Assembly (NCBI RefSeq): GCF_028128615.1
Contig: NZ_AMDP01000002.1
Span: 434,001-498,000 of the forward strand
Reading direction: 5' to 3'
DNA: 64,000 bases
Source: Enterococcus sp. 5H
GTDB lineage: Bacteria; Bacillota; Bacilli; Lactobacillales; Enterococcaceae
The notes beneath the pieces are model-generated. The model saw only the letters and a list, made by a program, of their open reading frames with translations, made no database searches and was not told the DNA's origin. This document shows, piece after piece, positions 43,699-55,936 of this stretch; position 1 is the first letter of the stretch; the number at the start of each line of letters is the position of its first letter. Both the position numbers and the translations under genes were made by a program.

Positions 43699-46179
43699 CT
43701 AAATTGATTCTGGATCGCTCTTTTCTGCCAATTCCGCTGAATGCATCTCATGAACTTCCAAAATTTCTCCATCCTGTTTTTCATCTAACATAAATGATCC
43801 GTTGGATGTGCGATCATTAATTGGATATTTTTCCGACTCTATTGTAAATTGTCTACCTGTTTGTGTCGTAACCAGTAATTCTAGTGGACTACTTTCAGCC
43901 ATAAAAATTACTCGATGTGGATTTTTCTTCAATTCTCGCAGTACCATTAAACCGCGTTTAGCTCTACCTAATTGAGTTAACTCTTGAGCCAGCATTCGTT
44001 TGATACTACCACGTTGTGTTAGCATGACTATTGGCGTATCGCCTTCTTGATAAACAAGTAACCCATTAACAACATAGTCTTCTTCTTTTAAGTTCATCGC
44101 TTTTACACCAGCAGCTTTCGCCCCTACCACTGGTACTTCTTCTAATGGATAACGTAAACCAAAACCTCTGTGGCTGACTAGGAAAACGTCTAAAGCCTTT
44201 TGTTCGTTCGTTAAATAGACATTAACAATTTCATCTGATTCAGATTTTAACTTCATACAACTAGTTGGCCTGCTCTTATATGTGCGCCAAGGTTCAAAGT
44301 CGGACATTTTGGTTTGTTTAACCATGCCCTCTTTTGTCATGAAGACAAATGTTTTAGTTGGTGAAAGCTCTTTGTACGGATAAACAGCGATTATTGATTC
44401 GTCTATCGATAGATTCAAAATAGTTTGTGAAATATGTTCACCAATTTCTTTCCATCGTAAATCAGGTAGTTCATGTATTGGACGATAAATCACATTGGCT
44501 TTATTGGTAATTAACAATAAATGATCCAATGTATTCGCTTCGCCTGAGTACAGTAAGAAGTCTCCGTCTTTCATGCCAACCTCTTCTGGTTTGGAAGCAC
44601 TATAAGAACGTAAACTACTGCGTTTAATATAACCTTCGTGTGTAACTGTTACCACAACATCTTCTTGGGCTACTAACACTTCTGTTTCAATTTTAATCTC
44701 TTGGATTTCATTTTCAATTTGCGTTAGACGGTCATTTCCATATTGTTTCTTGACTTCACGCAGTTCTTTTTTCATGACGTTAAATAGTTCTTTTTCATCA
44801 TTCAAAATAGTTGTTAATTCAGCAATAGATTGATTCAATTCTTCTGCTTCTTTTTCTAATTGCGTAATATCAGTATTCGTTAAACGGTATAATTGCAATG
44901 TCACAATGGCTTCAGCTTGTTCTTCAGTAAATGCGTATTCTTTTACTAAATTCATTTTGGCATCTTTTTTGTCTTTACTGCCACGGATCGTCTCAATTAC
45001 TTGATCTAAAATAGATAATGCTTTAATTAACCCCGCAACGATATGCTGACGGGCTTGCGCTTTGTTTAGTTCATAACGGCTACGGTTAGTAATCACTTCT
45101 TTACGGTGAGCAACATAGCTATCTAAAATGCGTTTCAAGCCTACTTGCTGCGGAGTCATGTTATCAATTGCTACCATATTAAAGTTGTAATTGATTTGTA
45201 GTTCTGTATTTTTGAAAAGATAGTTTAGAATTCCTTCAGCATTTGTATCTTTTTTCAGTTCTATTGCGATTTGTAAACCAGTACGGTCACTTTCGTCACG
45301 AACTTCAGCGATACCATCAACTTTTTTATTTAAACGAACTTCATCGATCTTTTTAACTAACGTCGCTTTATTGACTTCATAAGGAATTTCAGTAACAACT
45401 ATTTGCTGTTTACCACCTTTTAACGGTTCGATCCTTGTTTTAGAGCGTAGAATAACTTTGCCTCGCCCGGTTTCATAGGCTTTCTTGATTTCTTCTTTTC
45501 CTTGTAAAATACCACCTGTCGGGAAATCAGGTCCAGGAATAAATTCCATCAATTTATCTAATGAAGCATTTGGATGATCGATTAAATAAATTGTCCCATC
45601 AATAATTTCTGATAAATTATGGGTAGGGATTTCCGTAGCATATCCAGCTGAAATCCCTGTAGAGCCGTTAACTAATAAGTTAGGGTATTTCGCTGGTAAA
45701 ACAGTTGGTTCTTTTTCTGTATCATCAAAGTTCCAAACAAAATCAACAGTTTCTTTCTCGATGTCTTTTAGCAATTCTCCGCTAAGTTTAGATAATCGTG
45801 CTTCAGTATAACGCATCGCGGCAGGTGGATCACCATCCATACTTCCGTTATTTCCATGCATTTCAATCAAGACCTCACGCAATTTCCAATCTTGACTTAA
45901 ACGAACCATCGCTTCGTAAATACTGCTATCACCATGGGGATGATAATTCCCCATGATATTTCCGACTGATTTCGCAGATTTTCTAAAACTCTTATCAAAA
46001 GTATTGCCATCTTTATTCATTGAAAAAAGAATTCTTCGTTGTACCGGTTTTAATCCGTCACGAATATCTGGTAGGGCCCGTTCTTGAATGATATATTTGG
46101 AATATCTTCCAAAACGATCGCCCATTACTTCTTCAAGTGTTAACTCTTGAATTTCTTGGCGCTTTTCCAAATTTGTCAC
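43699..46179 (-). CDS. parC: DNA topoisomerase IV subunit A
   Basis: This is the DNA-cleaving subunit of the decatenating type II topoisomerase. The winged-helix cleavage domain carries the catalytic tyrosine in MRYTEARLS. The quinolone-resistance region reads HPHGDSSIYEA, with Ser85 and Glu89 (E. coli Ser80/Glu84 equivalents) in the susceptible form. The C-terminal third holds the beta-pinwheel repeats. The 826-residue length is typical of Firmicute ParC. Its start lies 3 bases after the parE stop, so the two subunits are co-translated from one operon. Confidence 0.95.
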   Translation of the reverse strand: MTNLEKRQEIQELTLEEVMGDRFGRYSKYIIQERALPDIRDGLKPVQRRILFSMNKDGNTFDKSFRKSAKSVGNIMGNYHPHGDSSIYEAMVRLSQDWKLREVLIEMHGNNGSMDGDPPAAMRYTEARLSKLSGELLKDIEKETVDFVWNFDDTEKEPTVLPAKYPNLLVNGSTGISAGYATEIPTHNLSEIIDGTIYLIDHPNASLDKLMEFIPGPDFPTGGILQGKEEIKKAYETGRGKVILRSKTRIEPLKGGKQQIVVTEIPYEVNKATLVKKIDEVRLNKKVDGIAEVRDESDRTGLQIAIELKKDTNAEGILNYLFKNTELQINYNFNMVAIDNMTPQQVGLKRILDSYVAHRKEVITNRSRYELNKAQARQHIVAGLIKALSILDQVIETIRGSKDKKDAKMNLVKEYAFTEEQAEAIVTLQLYRLTNTDITQLEKEAEELNQSIAELTTILNDEKELFNVMKKELREVKKQYGNDRLTQIENEIQEIKIETEVLVAQEDVVVTVTHEGYIKRSSLRSYSASKPEEVGMKDGDFLLYSGEANTLDHLLLITNKANVIYRPIHELPDLRWKEIGEHISQTILNLSIDESIIAVYPYKELSPTKTFVFMTKEGMVKQTKMSDFEPWRTYKSRPTSCMKLKSESDEIVNVYLTNEQKALDVFLVSHRGFGLRYPLEEVPVVGAKAAGVKAMNLKEEDYVVNGLLVYQEGDTPIVMLTQRGSIKRMLAQELTQLGRAKRGLMVLRELKKNPHRVIFMAESSPLELLVTTQTGRQFTIESEKYPINDRTSNGSFMLDEKQDGEILEVHEMHSAELAEKSDPESI

Positions 46180-46182
46180 TCC

Positions 46183-48258
<2,076 letters not shown>

Positions 48259-48268
48259 TTACACGTGA

Positions 48269-48298
48269 ATTATAGGGCTTTTCGCCACATCATTACAA
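48269..48298 (-). promoter_or_regulatory. Promoter for parE-parC
   Basis: On the minus strand, TTGTAA (48293-48298), an 18-base spacer and a perfect TATAAT (48269-48274). Confidence 0.6.
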
Positions 48299-48317
48299 TC
48301 ATACTCTAAAAGCTCTC

Positions 48318-48356
48318 AAAAAAAAAGAGCTTTCCGTTTCGGCAACTCTTTTTTTA
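48318..48356 (-). terminator. Terminator after the CoA-binding protein gene
   Basis: AAAAAAAGAG pairs with CTCTTTTTTT, with an inner CCG/CGG stem. An alternative AAAGCTCT/AGAGCTTT hairpin overlaps it. Confidence 0.75.
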
Positions 48357-48368
48357 CATAATTTCAAT

Positions 48369-48794
48369 CTATTTAGACATTTCAGCTAATTCGATTTTAA
48401 TGCAGCGATTCATTATAATATCATTCTTACCAGCCTTTTTCAATATTTTAGCTGCTTCTTCACTTTCTAAACCTAATTGCGCCCAAAATACTTTTGCATC
48501 AGTTTCAATAAAGTCCGCTGCTACCTCCGGTAAAAATTCGCTACGACGGAAGATGTCCACAATATCAATATGCCCAGGAACATCTTGAAGCTTTTCATAA
48601 ACTTTTTCACCTAGAATCTCTTGTCCTGCTAAAATAGGATTGACTGGAATTATTTCATAGCCATGTTCTTGTAGTAGTTTTGCAATTTTATAGCTGGTAC
48701 GCTCTTCTTTTGCGCTTAGACCGACTACAGCGATTCGTTTAGCTTCTTTTAAGTAATTAAAAATCTGTTCTTGTGATGGATTTTCTACTGTCAT
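48369..48794 (-). CDS. CoA-binding domain protein (YccU-like)
   Basis: This cytoplasmic protein of about 141 residues is a single Rossmann-like CoA-binding domain. The nucleotide-binding stretch IAVVGLSAKEERTSYKIAKLL is followed by IIPVNP, and then VDIFRRSEF and KVFWAQLGL. The family resembles the CoA-binding half of succinyl-CoA synthetase alpha but lacks the catalytic half; its function is unknown. I start at ATG 48794, 9 bases after GGAAAGG. Longer in-frame starts (48803, 48836) lie on or upstream of that ribosome site, close to a TATAAT box at 48828-48833. Confidence 0.85.
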   Translation of the reverse strand: MTVENPSQEQIFNYLKEAKRIAVVGLSAKEERTSYKIAKLLQEHGYEIIPVNPILAGQEILGEKVYEKLQDVPGHIDIVDIFRRSEFLPEVAADFIETDAKVFWAQLGLESEEAAKILKKAGKNDIIMNRCIKIELAEMSK

Positions 48795-48850
48795 TTCTGT
48801 CATCCTTTCCAATTTCTCTTCTCTCTTATTATACAACGAATATTTATTTA

Positions 48851-48879
48851 TTGTTAGCTGTTTGTATTCATGATAAAAT
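48851..48879 (+). promoter_or_regulatory. Promoter for plsY
   Basis: TTGTTA at 48851-48856, a 17-base spacer and TAAAAT at 48874-48879. Confidence 0.6.
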
Positions 48880-48911
48880 AAATGCTAGTTTGAACAGAAA
48901 GAGGTTTCTCA

Positions 48912-49556
48912 ATGGAAATTTTTGTGCTATTAATTATAGCCTATTTATTAGGATCTATTCCTTCAGGTGTTTGGGTAGGAAAACTTTTTTTCAAAAAAGA
49001 TATTCGACAATTTGGCAGTGGCAATACTGGTACAACCAATACGTTTCGTGTTTTAGGGAAAAAAGCTGGTATTGCAGTTTTAATGATGGATATTTTAAAA
49101 GGAACCTTGGCAACTTGCTTGCCTCTTATCTTTTCTTTAGATATTAATCCTTTAGTTTTTGGTGTAGTTGCCGTTTTAGGACACACATTTCCGATTTTTG
49201 CTAATTTCAAGGGAGGTAAAGCTGTTGCTACTAGCGCAGGTATGTTGTTAGCTTACAATCCGACATTTTTTGTCTATTCCGCTCTTATTTTTATTATTAT
49301 GTTGTATATCACAAGTATGGTAAGTTTAACTAGCATGATAAGTGCTGTATTGATTACTCTTTCGACAGTTATTTTGCCGTTTGCAATTCCAGCAATTTTG
49401 CCAAATTTCGACTGGCTATTGACAACAATCGCGATCGCATTAACCATTTTTATCTTTGTCCGTCATAAAGATAATATTAAACGGATTAAAGATGGTACTG
49501 AGAGTCGGGTCTCATTTGGGTTAGGTGCAAAAAGAAATAATACTACAGATAAGTAA
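48912..49556 (+). CDS. plsY: Glycerol-3-phosphate acyltransferase PlsY
   Basis: This five-helix membrane enzyme acylates glycerol-3-phosphate with acyl-phosphate, the first step of phospholipid synthesis. All three conserved cytoplasmic-side motifs are present: [30 protein letters not shown], and [12 protein letters not shown]. The 214-residue length is standard. AAAGAGG precedes the ATG. It stands divergent from the CoA-binding protein gene and next to topoisomerase IV, a neighbourhood common in Firmicutes. Confidence 0.95.
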   Translation: MEIFVLLIIAYLLGSIPSGVWVGKLFFKKDIRQFGSGNTGTTNTFRVLGKKAGIAVLMMDILKGTLATCLPLIFSLDINPLVFGVVAVLGHTFPIFANFKGGKAVATSAGMLLAYNPTFFVYSALIFIIMLYITSMVSLTSMISAVLITLSTVILPFAIPAILPNFDWLLTTIAIALTIFIFVRHKDNIKRIKDGTESRVSFGLGAKRNNTTDK

Positions 49557-49597
49557 AAACAAGGATATGTCGTCATTTGACTGCGTATCCTTGTTTT
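49556..49597. terminator. Bidirectional terminator between plsY and the epimerase gene
   Basis: AAAACAAGGATA pairs perfectly with TATCCTTGTTTT. Confidence 0.8.
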
Positions 49598-49600
49598 ACT

Positions 49601-50476
49601 TTATTTTGCTGTCAATGTATACTGCGTTTTAAAGATATCAGCGGCTGCTAAACGATTGATCCCTTTTTTATCAACAAGCTTGCCACTAGTATTCACTTCA
49701 TCAGCAATTCCACACCAAGGCTCAATACAGACAAACGGTGCTTCTTTATCATATGGCGACCAAATCCCAACATAAGGCATATCTGTATAGCTTAAGCTAA
49801 TGCTGTGTGGACTCTCGTCAGTTTCAATGGTAAAGGTATTGACGCCTTTTGTCTCGAAGATCACAGCGTCATTTTTGAATAACTCTCGGCGTAAATCAAG
49901 ACTAGTATTAGTCTGCCCCAAGGTCTTGTGTTCAAAATCCGCATAAGGACCACTTAAAGGAATTTGAATTCTTGATTTTTGCGGTGAAAACCCTAAAAAA
50001 TAATCATCAAAAGTTAAGTGTTGTTCTAAAGGAACATTAAATGCTGGATGTCCGCCGATTGAGAAATACATTTCTTTATTACCAGTGTTTTCTACTTGGT
50101 ATTTAACAATTAATTGGTCTTCTTCTAATTCGTAGGAAAGAATCAATTCAAAATCGAATGGATATTTTTGTTTTGTTTCTTTATCACTTTTCAAAGAAAA
50201 AGAAGCTAATTCAGGAGCATGCTCAATTACTTCGAATAGACTATCCCGAGCAAATCCATGCTGACTCATTGAAAATGTTTGATTTTCAAAAGTATATTGA
50301 TCGTTTTTTAAACGTCCAACGATCGGAAACAAAACTGGCGCATGACGCCCCCAAAATTTAGGATCACCTTGCCAAAGATATTCAATCTGATGTTTTTTTG
50401 ATTTTAAACTAATTAATTCAGCACCTTCTTCAGCAATTGTAGCGATCAGAAAGTCATTTTCAATTTGTACAGTCAT
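49601..50476 (-). CDS. Aldose 1-epimerase family protein (LacX-like)
   Basis: This 291-residue beta-sandwich protein of the galactose mutarotase superfamily would interconvert alpha and beta anomers of a sugar. The probable catalytic His is in GGHPAFNVP and the Glu in VCIEPWCG. The short form, without GalM's NxxxH motif spacing, points to the LacX/YihR-like branch, whose substrates are poorly known and may be sugar phosphates. AGGAGG precedes the ATG. It ends the minus-strand run that begins with xerC and lies 10 bases after codY, so it may be read from that transcript. Confidence 0.85.
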   Translation of the reverse strand: MTVQIENDFLIATIAEEGAELISLKSKKHQIEYLWQGDPKFWGRHAPVLFPIVGRLKNDQYTFENQTFSMSQHGFARDSLFEVIEHAPELASFSLKSDKETKQKYPFDFELILSYELEEDQLIVKYQVENTGNKEMYFSIGGHPAFNVPLEQHLTFDDYFLGFSPQKSRIQIPLSGPYADFEHKTLGQTNTSLDLRRELFKNDAVIFETKGVNTFTIETDESPHSISLSYTDMPYVGIWSPYDKEAPFVCIEPWCGIADEVNTSGKLVDKKGINRLAAADIFKTQYTLTAK

Positions 50477-50486
50477 TTCAAACCTC

Positions 50487-51278
50487 CTAGTTGTTATCTT
50501 TTTCTAATTCTTTGATAAATTGTTTATTTAAAACTTTCAAATATGTTCCTTTCATCCCTAAAGAGCGAGATTCGATGATTCCAGCAGATTCTAACTTTCT
50601 TAGTGCATTAACGATCACTGAACGAGTGATACCTATTTCATCTGCAATACTTGAGGCAGTTAAACGTCCTTCTTCCCCATCCAACGCTTTAAAAATCGCC
50701 TGTACAGCTTTTAACTCGCTATATGACAATGTATTGATCGCCATTTGGACAGCTGTAGCACTACGAACTTCTGCTTCTATATTTCTTGATTGTTGATACA
50801 AAATTTGCATACCGACTACTGTTGCACTATATTCCGCTAAAACAAGATCGTTATCATCAAACGATTTTTCCACTCTTGCCAAGATAATTGTACCTAAACG
50901 TTCACCAGCACCATACATCGGAACAATTGTCGTTAAACCAAATGGATATTTTTCACGTAACTCAATTGGAAAAGCAGTTAAGTCGCTTGTAATTGAAATG
51001 TTGGCTTCAGTTTTCATAAGATTGTCTGCAGCATCCGTATAGCTTTGCGGAAATCTTTTTTCTTCGAACATGTGTTTCACACGCGCATTATTTACATCTA
51101 ATTTTTCGTTATATCCCAATAAAACCCCATTATTACTAATAATATACGCATTGCTTTCTAGTACATCACCCAAAATCATCGCCATTTTGTCATAGGGTAG
51201 TTCAGATTGAAGATCAAAAGTGTTCTTTTGTTGTAATAGTTTGTTAATTTGACGTGTTTTTTCTAATAAAGTAGTCAT
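50487..51278 (-). CDS. codY: CodY, GTP- and branched-chain-amino-acid-sensing repressor
   Basis: CodY is a global nutritional regulator that represses amino-acid synthesis and transport genes when isoleucine/valine and GTP are plentiful. The N-terminal GAF domain (about 1-155) includes the effector-binding region. The C-terminal winged helix contains SSIADEIGITRSVIVNALRKLESAG, nearly invariant in the family. The 263-residue length is normal. It is the last gene of the classical xerC-hslV-hslU-codY order, 17 bases after hslU. Confidence 0.96.
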   Translation of the reverse strand: MTTLLEKTRQINKLLQQKNTFDLQSELPYDKMAMILGDVLESNAYIISNNGVLLGYNEKLDVNNARVKHMFEEKRFPQSYTDAADNLMKTEANISITSDLTAFPIELREKYPFGLTTIVPMYGAGERLGTIILARVEKSFDDNDLVLAEYSATVVGMQILYQQSRNIEAEVRSATAVQMAINTLSYSELKAVQAIFKALDGEEGRLTASSIADEIGITRSVIVNALRKLESAGIIESRSLGMKGTYLKVLNKQFIKELEKDNN

Positions 51279-51295
51279 TTTTACTCCTCCAGTTT

Positions 51296-52699
51296 TTAAA
51301 GAATGTAACGGCTTAAGTCTTCATTTTGAACGATGCTATTTAATTTTTCATCCACATATGCTTCCGTAATCGTAATTTCACCCATTTGCATATCTGGTGC
51401 TTCAAATAAAAGATCTTCCAATAAACGTTCTAAAATTGTGTGTAAACGACGAGCACCGATATTATCTGTATCACGATTGACATCAAAAGCAATATTTGCG
51501 ATACGTTCAATCGCTTCTTTCGTGAAAATTACAGTAACATTCTCAGTTCCAATTAATGCAATATATTGTTTAATTAACGCATTATTTGGTTCAGTTAAAA
51601 TTCGAACAAAGTCTTCAGCAGTTAAATCATCTAGCTCTACACGAATTGGGAAACGACCTTGCAGTTCAGGAATTAAATCACTAGGTTTGGACAAATGGAA
51701 CGCTCCAGATGCAATAAATAAAATGTGATCCGTTTGAATTGAACCATATTTTGTATTGACTTGAGAACCTTCAACGATTGGTAAAATATCGCGTTGAACG
51801 CCTTCTCTGGAAACTTCTCCAGAATTTTGCTGACTTTTTGATGTAATTTTATCAAATTCATCGATAAAAATAATTCCGCTGCTTTGGGCTAATTGAATGG
51901 CTTCACTATGAATATCTGCATCGTTTACGATTTTTGCAGATTCTTCTTTTACCAATAATTCTTGTGCTTCTTTAACGGTGACTGTCCGCTCAACTTTTTT
52001 CTTAGGTGATAATGCACCTAAAGTTTCATTCAAGTCAATTCCCATCTGTTCCATACCAGCATTCATCGAAGGCATTGTCTTTTTAGGTTCCTCGATTTCA
52101 ATTGTAACTTCACGATTATCCAACAACCCTTTTTCTAGTTGTTCAAGAATTGTTTTACGGTTAACTTTGATTTCCTCAGTAACTTCTTCTTGCGCTTCCT
52201 GTGGTTGCTGTCCTGCACTAAACATTTGCATCATTTGTTCAAATTGATTGGTAGAGGTTTGTTTTTGTTCTTTTTTAATACCTGGTACCAGTACTTTTAC
52301 TAAACGATTATTCGCTTTTTTCAATGCTTGTGAATATACACGGCTATATTGTTTCTTTTCAACAATTTGAATGGCATTTTCCACAAGGTCACGAACCATC
52401 GATTCGACATCACGACCTACATAACCAACTTCTGTAAACTTAGTTGCTTCGACTTTAATAAAAGGAGCATTTACAATTTTGGCTAAACGACGGGCAATTT
52501 CAGTCTTACCCACACCTGTGGGACCAATCATCAACATATTTTTAGGTGTGATATCTTGCTGCATCTTTTCTTCAAGCTGTAATCGACGGTAACGATTTCT
52601 TAGCGCTACTGCTACAGACTTCTTAGCTGTTTCTTGTCCAATAATGTATTCGTCTAATTCTTTTACAATTTCTTTTGGGGTTTTATTTAATTCATTCAT
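51296..52699 (-). CDS. hslU: HslU (ClpY), ATPase of the HslUV protease
   Basis: This AAA+ unfoldase feeds substrates to HslV. Walker A is [12 protein letters not shown] (about 57-68), the pore loop is the GYVGRDVES region, Walker B is [11 protein letters not shown], and the sensor-2 arginine lies in [10 protein letters not shown]. The I-domain insert (about 120-240) is present and rich in Gln and Glu. The 467-residue length is usual. It follows hslV by 16 bases in the same operon. Confidence 0.96.
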   Translation of the reverse strand: MNELNKTPKEIVKELDEYIIGQETAKKSVAVALRNRYRRLQLEEKMQQDITPKNMLMIGPTGVGKTEIARRLAKIVNAPFIKVEATKFTEVGYVGRDVESMVRDLVENAIQIVEKKQYSRVYSQALKKANNRLVKVLVPGIKKEQKQTSTNQFEQMMQMFSAGQQPQEAQEEVTEEIKVNRKTILEQLEKGLLDNREVTIEIEEPKKTMPSMNAGMEQMGIDLNETLGALSPKKKVERTVTVKEAQELLVKEESAKIVNDADIHSEAIQLAQSSGIIFIDEFDKITSKSQQNSGEVSREGVQRDILPIVEGSQVNTKYGSIQTDHILFIASGAFHLSKPSDLIPELQGRFPIRVELDDLTAEDFVRILTEPNNALIKQYIALIGTENVTVIFTKEAIERIANIAFDVNRDTDNIGARRLHTILERLLEDLLFEAPDMQMGEITITEAYVDEKLNSIVQNEDLSRYIL

Positions 52700-52715
52700 A
52701 TATGTCTGCTCCTAT

Positions 52716-53264
52716 CTATAATTCTTCTACGATAATATTGTGATTTGTGAAGACACAGATATCTGCCGCGATGTTCAAGGCATTTTGTGCTATTTCTTTA
52801 GCTGACATTTCCTTGTCTCCATAGCGTTTCATCGCACGCGCAGCAGACAAAGAAAAATTACCGCCTGAACCAATCGCTAAGATTCCGTCATCTGGTGTAA
52901 TAACTTCTCCTGTACCGGAAACGAGCAACATTTCTTTCTCATTCATTACTATTAACATAGCTTCTAACTTTTGCATAGATTGCTGCGTGCGCCATTCCTG
53001 GGCTAATTCAACTGCTGCACGAGTTAGGTTACCGTTATATTCGTTTAACTTACCTTCAAATTTTTCTTCCAAGGTAAAAGCATCAGCAACACTACCAGCA
53101 AATCCAACAACGACTTCATCATTATAAATACGGCGGACTTTTTTTGCTGTACCTTTCATAACAACAGATTCACCCATTGTTACCTGACCGTCTCCTGCCA
53201 TAGCAAATTTTCCATCTTTTTCTACTGCACAAATTGTTGTTGAATGAAATTGTGATTCGACCAT
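52716..53264 (-). CDS. hslV: HslV (ClpQ), peptidase of the HslUV protease
   Basis: This proteasome-like N-terminal-nucleophile peptidase has 182 residues before processing. A short propeptide (MVESQFHS) precedes [21 protein letters not shown], where an exposed Thr (or the preceding Ser, as in Bacillus ClpQ) becomes the nucleophile. The [13 protein letters not shown] motif and the C-terminal IVEEL tail, which docks into HslU, are intact. The ATG follows AGGAGG and lies 28 bases after xerC. Confidence 0.95.
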   Translation of the reverse strand: MVESQFHSTTICAVEKDGKFAMAGDGQVTMGESVVMKGTAKKVRRIYNDEVVVGFAGSVADAFTLEEKFEGKLNEYNGNLTRAAVELAQEWRTQQSMQKLEAMLIVMNEKEMLLVSGTGEVITPDDGILAIGSGGNFSLSAARAMKRYGDKEMSAKEIAQNALNIAADICVFTNHNIIVEEL

Positions 53265-53292
53265 TCTATTTCCTCCTAAATCATTTCATTCT

Positions 53293-54192
53293 CTATGCAC
53301 GCGGATGAAATGATCGATAATTTTTTTGTAAACTTTCTTTTGTCACATGAGCATAAATCTGGGTTGTGGACAAATTTGAGTGACCTAATAATTCTTGAAC
53401 TGTGCGCATGTCAGCACCGTTATTCAATAAATGTGTGGCAAAAGTATGCCGTAACATATGAGGGTGAATATCACTATTCAAAGTACTTTTTTTAATTAGT
53501 TGATTTAGTACATACTCAATCCCAGTAGGTGTGATCCGCTCACCATGGTGATTTATAAAGACATAGGGATGTTCCTGTTGATATTTTTGCATTAGGACTG
53601 AACGTCCGTTTTCTAGATACTCTTTGAGTGTGTCTTGAGCAAATGATCCAAATGGAACATAGCGATCTTTATTTCCTTTACCATTAATTAACAATACATT
53701 TGCAGTAAAATCAACGGATTGAAGTGTTAGATTCGCACATTCGCTGACACGTATACCTGTTCCGTAAAGAATTTCTAACAATGCCTGATTACGTAATTCT
53801 AAAGGTTTTGAACCTTTAGCGCTTTCAAACAACGCATCCATTTCTTTTTCATAAAAAAAACGTGGTAAACGTAATTGCTTTTTCTTCATGTGAACATATG
53901 AAAAAGGATTTTCATTAATTACTTCGTTTTTTAGTAAAAACTGATAAAAAGAACGTAAACTAGCTACTTTGCGACTAATCGAATTTCGACTGTATTGTTG
54001 ATCATAAAGGAAACTTAAGTAAGTTCGGATATCCAAATGATCTACACTTAAATAGTCAGGATCTCCAGAAGTTTTTAGAAAATCAAAATAGTTGAGGATG
54101 TCCTCTTCATAAGCAATTTTTGTCTTATCAGAATAACCTCGTTCAACAATCAAGTACTTTAAAAATAAGTCCAGCCAGTTTTTCTGCTGCAT
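53293..54192 (-). CDS. xerC: Tyrosine recombinase XerC (CodV)
   Basis: This site-specific recombinase resolves chromosome dimers at dif with its partner XerD/XerS. The N-terminal SAM-like core-binding domain (about 1-90) and the catalytic domain are complete: Arg in TGIRVSECANL, the HxxR box in HMLRHTFATHLL, His in LLGHSNLSTTQIY and the nucleophile Tyr in the same motif. The 299-residue length and its place before hslVU-codY identify XerC/CodV rather than a phage integrase. GAGGAGG precedes the ATG by 6 bases. Confidence 0.94.
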   Translation of the reverse strand: MQQKNWLDLFLKYLIVERGYSDKTKIAYEEDILNYFDFLKTSGDPDYLSVDHLDIRTYLSFLYDQQYSRNSISRKVASLRSFYQFLLKNEVINENPFSYVHMKKKQLRLPRFFYEKEMDALFESAKGSKPLELRNQALLEILYGTGIRVSECANLTLQSVDFTANVLLINGKGNKDRYVPFGSFAQDTLKEYLENGRSVLMQKYQQEHPYVFINHHGERITPTGIEYVLNQLIKKSTLNSDIHPHMLRHTFATHLLNNGADMRTVQELLGHSNLSTTQIYAHVTKESLQKNYRSFHPRA

Positions 54193-54227
54193 TTATATCC
54201 TCCTCTGCTAATTTACAAAGTAACTTT

Positions 54228-54256
54228 AGCATAACAAATTTGAAAAGACAAATGAA
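54228..54256 (-). promoter_or_regulatory. Promoter for the xerC-hslV-hslU-codY operon
   Basis: On the minus strand, TTCATT (54251-54256), a 17-base spacer and TATGCT (54228-54233) with an upstream TG, an extended -10. Confidence 0.5.
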
Positions 54257-54377
54257 TTGTCAGAATTTAATTAATATTTTCAAATTTAGTAACAATTTAT
54301 TCATATTTGACTTTAAAGATTCATTTTCTATAAGCAAAATTTAATATTACTGGAAACGTATTTATATTTTATAACTG

Positions 54378-54504
54378 AAAAAAAGTGTAAGGCAAAACTA
54401 ATTTTTAGTTTTGCCTTACACTCACTAGATCCGAATAAACGGCGAGAAAAAAGCAGCTTCTTCTTATTTCTCGGAGCTAAACGCTTTTTGTCTCAGCCTC
54501 TCTA
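54378..54504 (-). repeat. Dispersed intergenic repeat, copy 2 (contains trmFO terminator)
   Basis: Read on the minus strand it begins GAGGCTGAGACAAAA and shares a 40-base identical block (54419-54458) with copy 1 at 11431-11607. It lacks the extra stem of copy 1. It ends with a perfect 17-bp stem (54384-54400 with 54406-54422) and a T-run, acting as the trmFO terminator. The stem arms differ in sequence from copy 1 but remain paired. Confidence 0.85.
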
Positions 54505-54556
54505 AAATTCAGATGAACAGAGTGGAAAAGAACACTCTGTTCAAATTCGTTTTGAT

Positions 54557-55879
54557 CTATTTATTGAGCTTAAGTTCCCATTCACTAGTTACTTCAGCTA
54601 GTTTAGTCAATGCTCTATCTGCAATTGCTTGATAACGTTCTTTTTTATCACGAATTCTTTCCGGCATTTCAGGGAAAAGGCCAAAATTCGCATTCATTGG
54701 TTGGAAATGTTTGCCTTCAGCGTGTGTAATATAATACGCCATACTGCCAAGAGCTGTTTCTCTCGGTAATACAACAGGTTCTTCGCCTTTCGCTAATCGA
54801 GCAGCGTTAATCCCCGCTAACAAACCACTTGCCGCGCTTTCTACATATCCTTCAACACCAGTCATTTGACCAGCAAAGAACAGATTATCTCTTTTTTGAG
54901 ATTGATAGGTTGGTTTTAATAATTCTGGAGAGTTCATAAAACTATTTCGATGCATTACACCATAACGGACAAATTCAGCGTTCTCTAGTCCCGGAATCAT
55001 TTGGAAAACTCGTTTTTGTTCGCCCCATTTTAAATGCGTTTGGAATCCAACTAAATTGTACAGAGAAGCCGCTGCATTATCTTGACGCAATTGAATTACT
55101 GCATACGGACGTTTGCCTGTTTTAGGATCTTCTAGACCAACTGGTTTTAACGGACCAAACAGCATTGTTTTAATCCCTCTTTTAGCCATTACTTCAATTG
55201 GCATGCAACCTTCAAAGAATTTTTCTTTTTCGAATGTTTTTAAAGGTACTACTTCGGCTGCAATCAAAGCTTCATAAAACGCTGTAAACTCTTCTTCTGT
55301 CATCGGACAGTTCAAGTAGGCAGCTTCACCTTTATCGTAGCGAGATTTTAGATAAACTTTATCCATATTGATAGTTGACTTATCAACAATCGGTGCTGCA
55401 GCATCATAAAAATAAAAACCTTCTGATCCATTAAATTCTTTGATTTTTTCTGCTAATCCTTCTGATGTCAAAGGTCCTGTTGCTACAATAACGATTCCTT
55501 CAGGGATATCTGTAATTTCTTCAGTTTTAACCGTAATTAATGGATGATTCTTAATTCTTTCAGTGATTTCTTCAGAAAAAGTATCGCGGTCTACTGCAAG
55601 AGCTCCACCAGCAGGAACCGCGGTATTGTCTGCGCTAGAAATAATGATTGAATCCAAGCGGCGCATTTCTTCTTTTAATACACCTACTGCATTTGTTAAT
55701 GTGTTTCCTCTTAGCGAGTTAGAACATACTAATTCAGCAAAGTTTTCTGTTTGGTGAGCAGGTGTTTTTTTTACGGGACGCATTTCATATAGTGTTACAG
55801 GGACGCCAGCTTGTGCAACTTGCCATGCTGCTTCACTTCCAGCTAAACCAGCGCCAATAACTGTTACAGGTGTAGTCAA
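54557..55879 (-). CDS. trmFO: TrmFO, folate/FAD-dependent tRNA (m5U54) methyltransferase
   Basis: This flavoprotein methylates U54 in the T-loop of tRNAs using methylene-tetrahydrofolate and NAD(P)H. The FAD-binding [11 protein letters not shown] (residues 9-19), [12 protein letters not shown], and the conserved LVCSNSLRG and [16 protein letters not shown] motifs identify the GidA-related small form. The 440-residue length is typical. The start is TTG 55879 with AAGAGG 8 bases upstream. It follows topA on the same strand, with a terminator between them. Confidence 0.95.
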   Translation of the reverse strand: MTTPVTVIGAGLAGSEAAWQVAQAGVPVTLYEMRPVKKTPAHQTENFAELVCSNSLRGNTLTNAVGVLKEEMRRLDSIIISSADNTAVPAGGALAVDRDTFSEEITERIKNHPLITVKTEEITDIPEGIVIVATGPLTSEGLAEKIKEFNGSEGFYFYDAAAPIVDKSTINMDKVYLKSRYDKGEAAYLNCPMTEEEFTAFYEALIAAEVVPLKTFEKEKFFEGCMPIEVMAKRGIKTMLFGPLKPVGLEDPKTGKRPYAVIQLRQDNAAASLYNLVGFQTHLKWGEQKRVFQMIPGLENAEFVRYGVMHRNSFMNSPELLKPTYQSQKRDNLFFAGQMTGVEGYVESAASGLLAGINAARLAKGEEPVVLPRETALGSMAYYITHAEGKHFQPMNANFGLFPEMPERIRDKKERYQAIADRALTKLAEVTSEWELKLNK

Positions 55880-55898
55880 TTTGTTTCCTCTTTTCTTT

Positions 55899-55930
55899 AA
55901 AAAACCAACGGACTTAGCCGTTGGTTTTTT
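55899..55930 (-). terminator. Terminator after topA
   Basis: AAAAAACCAACGG pairs perfectly with CCGTTGGTTTTTT around a short loop. Confidence 0.9.
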
Positions 55931-55936
55931 ACTTTT

